13,056 nucleotides of DNA, taken from the NCBI GenBank assembly GCA_040902855.1, contig JBBDWN010000165.1:1-13056 (forward strand). Reading direction: 5' to 3'. The notes beneath the pieces are model-generated. The model had not been told where the DNA came from, searched no databases, and worked only from the letters and a program-made list of their open reading frames with translations. The position numbers and the translations under genes were made by a program. Origin of the DNA: DATHWB01 sp040902855 (lineage in GTDB: Bacteria > Actinomycetota > Acidimicrobiia > Spongiisociales > ZC4RG35). Shown one piece after another: positions 8,772-13,056 of the stretch (within the stretch, counting starts at the first letter, position 1; each line of letters opens with the position of its first letter).

Positions 8772-8824
8772 GCCGTTCTCGTGCGCGAAAACCACCATAT
8801 AGGTGGTCCTGAACCCTGGGTTTG
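8772..8824 (-). repeat. 53-bp structured repeat, copy 2
   Basis: Same orientation and length as copy 1, with four differences. All four fall in the hairpin loop, the centre of the second palindrome, the linker, or one flank base. The stem arms ACCACC and GGTGGT (8791-8807) and the AACCC/GGGTT palindrome are unchanged. It lies 11 bp after the stop of the MFS gene and 79 bp before the DUF4262 start. With copy 1 it brackets the DUF4262-antitoxin-toxin block as direct repeats 1234 bp apart. Confidence 0.85.
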
Positions 8825-8835
8825 CTCGCGCGCAA

Positions 8836-10008
8836 TCAGGGGCGGTGGGTTTCTTGCATTGTGGTGGCGACGTCCAGGGCAGACGCTGCGGTGATCAGCG
8901 CCACCACGACGATCGCCGTGTCGACCGTGAACACGTCGGCCACGACGCCCGCCAGCACCGCACCGATGGCGAAGCCGAGATCGCGCCACAGCCGGTAGAC
9001 GCCCACTGCCGTCCCTCGCCACTTCGGGTGGGCGATGTCGCCGACGGCCGCGATGAGAGTCGGATAGGCCATTGCCGTCCCGGCCCCGAACAGGGCGCTA
9101 CCTGTCGCCCACACACCGAACGAGCTGCCAAAGGCGATCACCACGAGCCCCACGGCTTCGGTGAGCTGTCCGCCGGCGATCAGCCATTTGCGACCCACCC
9201 GGTCCGACAGCGCGCCGGTGAACAACTGTCCGAAACCCCACACCGCCGGGGCGATCGCCACCAGCGCTCCGATCGTGCCGAGGTCGAGACCTTCGAGAGC
9301 GAAGTAGATCGGGAACAGGCCCCACGCCATGCCTTCGTTCAGATTGTTGACGAGACCGGCGCGTGACGCTGCCGCCAGCGAGCGATGCCGCCATGTCGCG
9401 AGCGCAAAGACCTCTCTGTTGGTGAGGGAGGCGGACTGGTCCCCGTCATGAGCGGCGACTTCATGGGCGACGTGGCCCGCCGTCTCTCGAACGAAGACGG
9501 CTGACAGCCCCAACCCGAGCCCGGCGAATGCCAGACCCAGGAAGAAAGGAGCGGGACGTAGCCCGGCGCTCTCGGCGATGGCCCCAGTGGCCCACGCAGC
9601 GAGAGCCACTGCTCCATAACCGGCGGCCTCGTTGAATCCCATCGCCGTCCCCCGCCGTTGCGGTCCGACCAGGTCGATCTTCATGATCACGGTGACCGAC
9701 CACGCCAACCCCTGGTTGACGCCGAGCAGCACGTTGGCGGCAACGATCCAACCCCACGTCGGGGCGAACATCAGCATCAGAGGCACGGGGATCCCGACGA
9801 GCCAGCCTGCGATCAGGACCGGCTTGCGGCCGTACCGGTCGGCCAGCGCCCCGGCAAAGAGGTTGACGAACGCCTTGGTGAGCCCAAAGGCGGCGATGAA
9901 CGTGAGAGCGGCGGTGTATCCCGACAGCCCGAACTCGGCCTCTGCCAGAAGCGGCAGCACCGTCCGTTCCTGACCCACCAGTCCGCCGACGAGGGCGTTG
10001 ACCCCCAC
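8836..10008 (-). CDS. Major facilitator superfamily transporter, start uncertain
   Basis: Secondary transporter of the inner membrane, probably an exporter; substrate unknown. At least 390 residues with about twelve hydrophobic helices in two halves. The MFS motif A is present in both halves: GALADRYGRK (residues 53-62) and GALSDRVGRK (265-274). The coordinates given use the only standard start, GTG at 10008, but that cuts the first helix in half. The frame continues upstream as SIKLGLRENLPQFALLV, which looks like the normal N-terminus of this group, so translation probably begins near 10053 (ATC), 10047 (CTG) or 10077 (CTG, with GGAG seven bases before it). An in-frame TAA at 10135-10137 limits the extension. 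It is divergent from another MFS gene; repeat copy 2 follows its stop. Confidence 0.88.
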   Translation of the reverse strand: MGVNALVGGLVGQERTVLPLLAEAEFGLSGYTAALTFIAAFGLTKAFVNLFAGALADRYGRKPVLIAGWLVGIPVPLMLMFAPTWGWIVAANVLLGVNQGLAWSVTVIMKIDLVGPQRRGTAMGFNEAAGYGAVALAAWATGAIAESAGLRPAPFFLGLAFAGLGLGLSAVFVRETAGHVAHEVAAHDGDQSASLTNREVFALATWRHRSLAAASRAGLVNNLNEGMAWGLFPIYFALEGLDLGTIGALVAIAPAVWGFGQLFTGALSDRVGRKWLIAGGQLTEAVGLVVIAFGSSFGVWATGSALFGAGTAMAYPTLIAAVGDIAHPKWRGTAVGVYRLWRDLGFAIGAVLAGVVADVFTVDTAIVVVALITAASALDVATTMQETHRP

Positions 10009-10135
10009 GAGCAGCGCGAACTGCGGGAGGTTCTCTCTCAGGCCCAGTTTGATCGACCGATGGTCACTCGCTGCCAGGAGGCTTCTCCATTTCCTCGACC
10101 TCAGGATGGCCGTTCCTACGGGTGGTCGTCGCCAT

Positions 10136-10141
10136 TACCGT
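10136..10141 (+). promoter_or_regulatory. Predicted -10 box of the second MFS gene
   Basis: TACCGT fits TANNNT and is followed by exactly six bases before the ATG at 10148, with no Shine-Dalgarno in between. This suggests a leaderless transcript. A weak TTCCTA lies 17 bp upstream as a possible -35. The box lies just upstream of the 5' end of the divergent MFS reading frame, so the two genes share a very short control region. Confidence 0.45.
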
Positions 10142-10147
10142 GCCCGA

Positions 10148-11461
10148 ATGGCCAACAACCTCGAGAGTCGCGCTCTCGAACTCGTCTTCGGGGAGGGTGC
10201 CGACCGGGTGTGCCTGGACATTCCCGAAGAGGCGTGTGACGAGCACCCGCGCAACCTCGGTCTCCATCTGGGGTCACTCACAGCCACGAAGACCGGTGAC
10301 GGGATCGTCGATCCCAAGTTGGTGCTGTCGTGGTTGGTCGCCGCGCTGGGAGGGTCGGCGGCTGCGGTTGGACTTCTCGTCCCGTTGCGCGAGGCGTTCT
10401 CGCTGCTTCCCCAACTGTTCATCGGCCACCGGATACGCGCTCTCCCGCGCCGGAAATTCGTATGGGCCGGAGCCTCATTCGTCCAGGGTGTGGCAGTCGC
10501 CGGCATGGGGCTGGCCGCCATGCTCCTCGATGGGCAGTTGGCCGTGTGGACCATCGTCGGGCTCGTTCTGGTCTTTGCGATAGGCAGGAGTGCTGCGTCG
10601 GTCAGTTACAAGGACGTACTCGGCAAGACGGTGTCGAAGTCCAAGCGGGGAACGGTCACGGGTACCGCAGCCTCGATCGCGGCCGGCATCGTCCTCGTCC
10701 TCGGTGGTGGACTGGCGACCGGGCTGATACCCCTGTCGATCACCGCGATCGGCATCGGACTGCTCATCGCGGGCGGCCTGTGGTTCCTCGCAGGTGGGCT
10801 CTTCCTCCGGTTGGTGGAGGCCGACGGGGCATCCGAAGGCGGCGTCGACGGCCTGAAGGCGGCGCTGGCGAATCTGAACGTGCTGCGGGAGGACCCGCAA
10901 CTCGCCCGTTTCGTGACGACCCGCTCGCTCCTCACCGTCACGGCCATCGCCCCGCCCTACTTGCTGTCGCTGACGGATTCGGGCGACCGCACCCTCGGCT
11001 CCCTCGGTCCTTTCGTGATCGCGTCGAGCGTCGCCACAATCCTCGGCGGCCGTCTGTGGGGCCGGCTCTCCGACCGTTCCTCCCGACAGGTCCTGATCGG
11101 TTCGGCCGCCGCCGGAGCGGTCCTCTTCGTCGGCGCTGCGATCGGGGCCGCCAGCGTTCCTGACGCCTTGAGCGAGGCGTGGGTCGCGGCGGGTCTTCTG
11201 TTCCTCGTGGTGCTGGCATATCAGGGAGTCCGACTGGGCCGGTCCACTCATCTCGTCGACATGGCACGTCAAGACCAGCGTGCGGTCTATACCGCGGTCT
11301 CGAACACGGTGGTGGGAGTCGTCCTCCTGCTCACGGGAGCATTCGGTGTCGTCTCCGAGGTCATCGGACTCTCGGGGCTGTTCACCGTGTTCGCCGCCGC
11401 CTGCGTTGGTGCTCTCGTCGCGGGGAGAGGGCTGGAGGAGGTCCAGTCGGCTCAGGGGTGA
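10148..11461 (+). CDS. Major facilitator superfamily transporter with N-terminal extension
   Basis: Inner-membrane secondary transporter; substrate unknown. The 437-residue protein begins with about 55 hydrophilic residues before the first helix, including ADRVCLDIPEEACDEHPRNLGLHL, which I recognise as a conserved opening in one MFS subgroup. The stretch around residues 56-100 (VDPKLVLSWLVAALGGS, VGLLVPLREAFSLLPQLFI) continues that pattern. Hydrophobic helices fill the rest, and a motif-A-like loop (GRLWGRLSDRSSRQ) lies in the second half. The ATG at 10148 is preferred over upstream in-frame starts because they would overlap the divergent MFS gene and because a -10 box sits six bases before it. 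The 3' end overlaps the convergent SDR gene by 10 bp. Unlike its divergent neighbour, it lacks a clear motif A in the first half. Confidence 0.88.
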   Translation: MANNLESRALELVFGEGADRVCLDIPEEACDEHPRNLGLHLGSLTATKTGDGIVDPKLVLSWLVAALGGSAAAVGLLVPLREAFSLLPQLFIGHRIRALPRRKFVWAGASFVQGVAVAGMGLAAMLLDGQLAVWTIVGLVLVFAIGRSAASVSYKDVLGKTVSKSKRGTVTGTAASIAAGIVLVLGGGLATGLIPLSITAIGIGLLIAGGLWFLAGGLFLRLVEADGASEGGVDGLKAALANLNVLREDPQLARFVTTRSLLTVTAIAPPYLLSLTDSGDRTLGSLGPFVIASSVATILGGRLWGRLSDRSSRQVLIGSAAAGAVLFVGAAIGAASVPDALSEAWVAAGLLFLVVLAYQGVRLGRSTHLVDMARQDQRAVYTAVSNTVVGVVLLLTGAFGVVSEVIGLSGLFTVFAAACVGALVAGRGLEEVQSAQG

Positions 11462-12900
11462 ACAGAGTCCGCACAGCCCCGGGCGGCATCGACGATGGCG
11501 TGGGCCATCCGACCGAAGATCAGACGGTGGAACGGAAGCATGGCGAACCAGTACGCGCGACCCAACAGACCGCGCGGCCGAAAGTAGGCGGACTGGGTCA
11601 GAGTCGTGCCGTCGACGCCCTCCTCCACCTGCCATTCGAGCCAGGCATCACCGGGCAGCCTCATCTCTGCGGCGAGTTGCAGATGCTTTCCGGGGATGAC
11701 GGCAGACACCCGCCAGAAGTCGATGGTGTCGCCCAGTCGGACATCTTCCGGGTGGCGGCGGCCGCGTCGCAGCCCAACGCCGCCGACCAGGGTGTCGATC
11801 AGTCCGCGCACTCGCCACGCCCAATCCTGGGTGTAGTAGCCGACGGCGCCGCCGATCCGCGAGAACGCCCAGTAGATGTCCTTGGCGGGGACCGACACGG
11901 TCAGCTCCTGTTGGTCGGAGAGCAGCGTTCCGCCTGACCATTCAGGATCCCACGAGAAGGCCCTGGCCGGCCCGGTCGACGCGTCGGACCACCGACTGGG
12001 CATGTCGAGCAGGGCATCACGGTCGAGGGCGCGTTCGATCGCGGCCTCGAGGTCCATGGTGTCGATTCCGAACCGGGCTGCGCCGGCGTCTCGCACTGTC
12101 ACGTCGTTGCGGAGCGAGTCCACCAGCGGACGAGCGACGCCCACCGGGAGTGGTGTGACCAGGCCGATCCACAGCGACGAGAGGCGAGGAGTCAGGAGGG
12201 GAACCGGAGCGATGACTCTCCGGGGGAGGCCCGCCACCCTGGCGTACACCTGCATCATCTCGCGATAGGAGACGACGTCCGGGCCCCCGATCTCGTAGAT
12301 GTGGTTTCCGTCTTCGTCATCGAGAACGGCCGTGAGATAGGCGAGAACGTCTCGGATGGCGATGGGTTGGGTCGATGTCTCGACCCACCGCGGCGTGATC
12401 ATGACGGGGAGGACTTCGGTCAGATACCGCAGCATCTCGAAGGAGACGGATCCTGAACCGATCACGATCCCTGCCCGGAGCTCTGTCACCGGTGTGGATC
12501 CCGCTGCCAGTGTCTCGCCGACTTCCCGGCGGCTGGCCAGATGGTCGGAAAGGTCGTCTGCGTGAACGATGCCGCCCAGATAGACGATGCGACGAAGCGC
12601 GTGTGTCTCAGCGGCCTGGGCGAAGTTTTCGGCTGCTTCCCGGTCGGCATTCGCGAAATCGGCGTGGTCGCCCATCGAGTGGATCAGGTAGTAGGCGACG
12701 TCGCAGCCTTCCAGGGCCGTCCGCACCTGTTCGGCGTCCAACACGTCGCACTCGCGGACCTCGACCGCAGGACGCCACGGCCGGTCTGACAGCTTGTCCG
12801 GGGTCCGTGCCAGGCACACGACGTCGTGGCCCGCCTCGACCAGTTTGGGGACGAGGCGACCGCCGACGTATCCGGTGGCACCGGTGACTGCGATCTTCAT
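11452..12900 (-). CDS. SDR/NmrA-like NAD(P)-binding oxidoreductase with C-terminal DUF2867 domain
   Basis: Predicted NAD(P)-dependent oxidoreductase or nucleotide-sugar-epimerase-like protein; the substrate is unknown. The 482-residue protein has an N-terminal Rossmann fold with the glycine motif GATGYVG (residues 7-13), AYYLIHSMG (69-77) and RIVYLGGIV (104-112), resembling the atypical SDR group with YbjT-type proteins. From about residue 330 to the end it carries a DUF2867 domain (ELTVSVPAKDIYWAFSRIGG through FRPRGLLGRAYWFAMLPFH). The fusion of these two is common in this family, so it is not an assembly artefact. The ATG at 12900 has no Shine-Dalgarno but sits six bases after a TAGCCT box, pointing to a leaderless message. 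Its 3' end overlaps the convergent MFS gene. Confidence 0.92.
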   Translation of the reverse strand: MKIAVTGATGYVGGRLVPKLVEAGHDVVCLARTPDKLSDRPWRPAVEVRECDVLDAEQVRTALEGCDVAYYLIHSMGDHADFANADREAAENFAQAAETHALRRIVYLGGIVHADDLSDHLASRREVGETLAAGSTPVTELRAGIVIGSGSVSFEMLRYLTEVLPVMITPRWVETSTQPIAIRDVLAYLTAVLDDEDGNHIYEIGGPDVVSYREMMQVYARVAGLPRRVIAPVPLLTPRLSSLWIGLVTPLPVGVARPLVDSLRNDVTVRDAGAARFGIDTMDLEAAIERALDRDALLDMPSRWSDASTGPARAFSWDPEWSGGTLLSDQQELTVSVPAKDIYWAFSRIGGAVGYYTQDWAWRVRGLIDTLVGGVGLRRGRRHPEDVRLGDTIDFWRVSAVIPGKHLQLAAEMRLPGDAWLEWQVEEGVDGTTLTQSAYFRPRGLLGRAYWFAMLPFHRLIFGRMAHAIVDAARGCADSVHP

Positions 12901-12906
12901 ATCGCG

Positions 12907-12936
12907 AGGCTACGGAGAGGAGTGCCACAACCCCAA
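12907..12936 (-). promoter_or_regulatory. Predicted promoter of the SDR gene, leaderless
   Basis: On the minus strand TTGGGG (12936-12931), an 18-bp spacer and TAGCCT (12912-12907) are followed by six bases and the ATG at 12900. The transcript would start on the A of the start codon. The -10 heptamer TAGCCTC is identical to that before terC. Confidence 0.55.
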
Positions 12937-12967
12937 TCCCGGTACCAGGGTGCAGGACCAGCTCTGA

Positions 12968-13035
12968 GGTGGTTTTCGGGTATCAGTTCGCGGGGGCACC
13001 CGCCCTCCTCGATGAACTCGTGCGCGAAAACCACC
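12968..13035. repeat. 11-bp inverted repeat involving repeat copy 3
   Basis: GGTGGTTTTCG (12968-12978) is the exact reverse complement of CGAAAACCACC (13025-13035), which is part of repeat copy 3. The loop of 46 bases contains its own small hairpin GCGGG-GGCA-CCCGC (12990-13003). It may be an inverted remnant of the repeat or an alternative pairing partner for its stem. Confidence 0.4.
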
Positions 13036-13056
13036 GTATAGGTGGTGCCGAACCCT
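13017..13056 (-). repeat. Structured repeat, copy 3, cut by the window edge
   Basis: The 40 visible bases align to copies 1 and 2 from the CTCGTGCGCG flank through the ACCACC-GTATA-GGTGGT hairpin (13030-13046) to the start of the AACCC palindrome arm. The flank before 13017 no longer matches, which helps mark one boundary of the element. It lies 116 bp upstream of the SDR start, in the same orientation as the other two copies. Confidence 0.8.

Noticed and set aside
7538..8824. Repeat as coding sequence (minus strand reads NPGFxTTYxVVFAH in one frame of each copy)
   Set aside because: Differences fall at first, second and third codon positions and change amino acids, while the stems stay fixed, so nucleic-acid structure explains conservation better than protein.
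10475..11635. 386-residue minus-strand open frame opposite the second MFS gene
   Set aside because: Very rich in charged residues with no recognisable domain; it is the mirror of a membrane protein.
7538..13056. CRISPR array or integron attC series for the three repeats
   Set aside because: The copies are 1.2 and 4.2 kb apart with genes between, not spacers. The outer GTTC/GAAC pairing seen in copies 1 and 2 is lost in copy 3, and no integrase or cas gene is present.

Overview
This is a GC-rich bacterial window that looks like an actinomycete-type chromosome (Actinomycetota). The reasons are the codon bias, the furA-katG pair, the HTH-PBP regulator next to modABC, and several genes that seem to be transcribed as leaderless mRNAs. 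I cannot name the genus. A run of 10 N at 6624-6633 marks a scaffold join, so this is a draft or metagenome assembly. No rRNA, tRNA, transposase, integrase or CRISPR array was seen. No stretch longer than 300 bases lacks a gene. The largest gaps are 3725-3885, which holds the fur promoter, and 12901-13056, which holds a promoter and a repeat.

Region 1 (2-3508, + strand) is a tightly coupled molybdate operon. A 5'-truncated HTH plus periplasmic-binding-like regulator is followed by modA (lipoprotein), modB (permease) and modC (ATPase), with start/stop overlaps at each junction. Molybdate is captured outside the cell by ModA, passed through ModB and driven by ModC. The regulator probably senses molybdate or a related ligand. 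A small lipoprotein gene (3530-3724, - strand) converges on modC.

Region 2 (3851-6590, + strand) is the oxidative stress unit. A Fur-family regulator has a clear promoter that places the transcript start on its GTG codon. It is followed 32 bp later by a full-length catalase-peroxidase, katG, with all catalytic and adduct residues present.

Region 3 (6698-10008, all - strand) reads, in transcription order: an MFS transporter, a DUF4262 protein, an RHH antitoxin, a MazF/PemK toxin, and a TerC-family membrane protein. A 53-bp repeat with two palindromes lies in the gap before terC and again in the gap before the DUF4262 gene, in the same orientation. The DUF4262-antitoxin-toxin block is therefore bracketed by direct repeats. 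A third copy is cut by the right edge of the window.

Region 4 (10148-12900) holds a second MFS transporter (+ strand), divergent from the first, which converges with a 10-bp overlap on an SDR/NmrA-like oxidoreductase with a C-terminal DUF2867 domain (- strand).

The points most worth a second look are: the structured repeat family with conserved stems and variable loops; the toxin-antitoxin cassette it brackets; the recurring -10/6-nt/start pattern of leaderless genes; and two membrane-protein genes (terC and the first MFS) whose natural N-termini fall on ATC codons rather than ATG.
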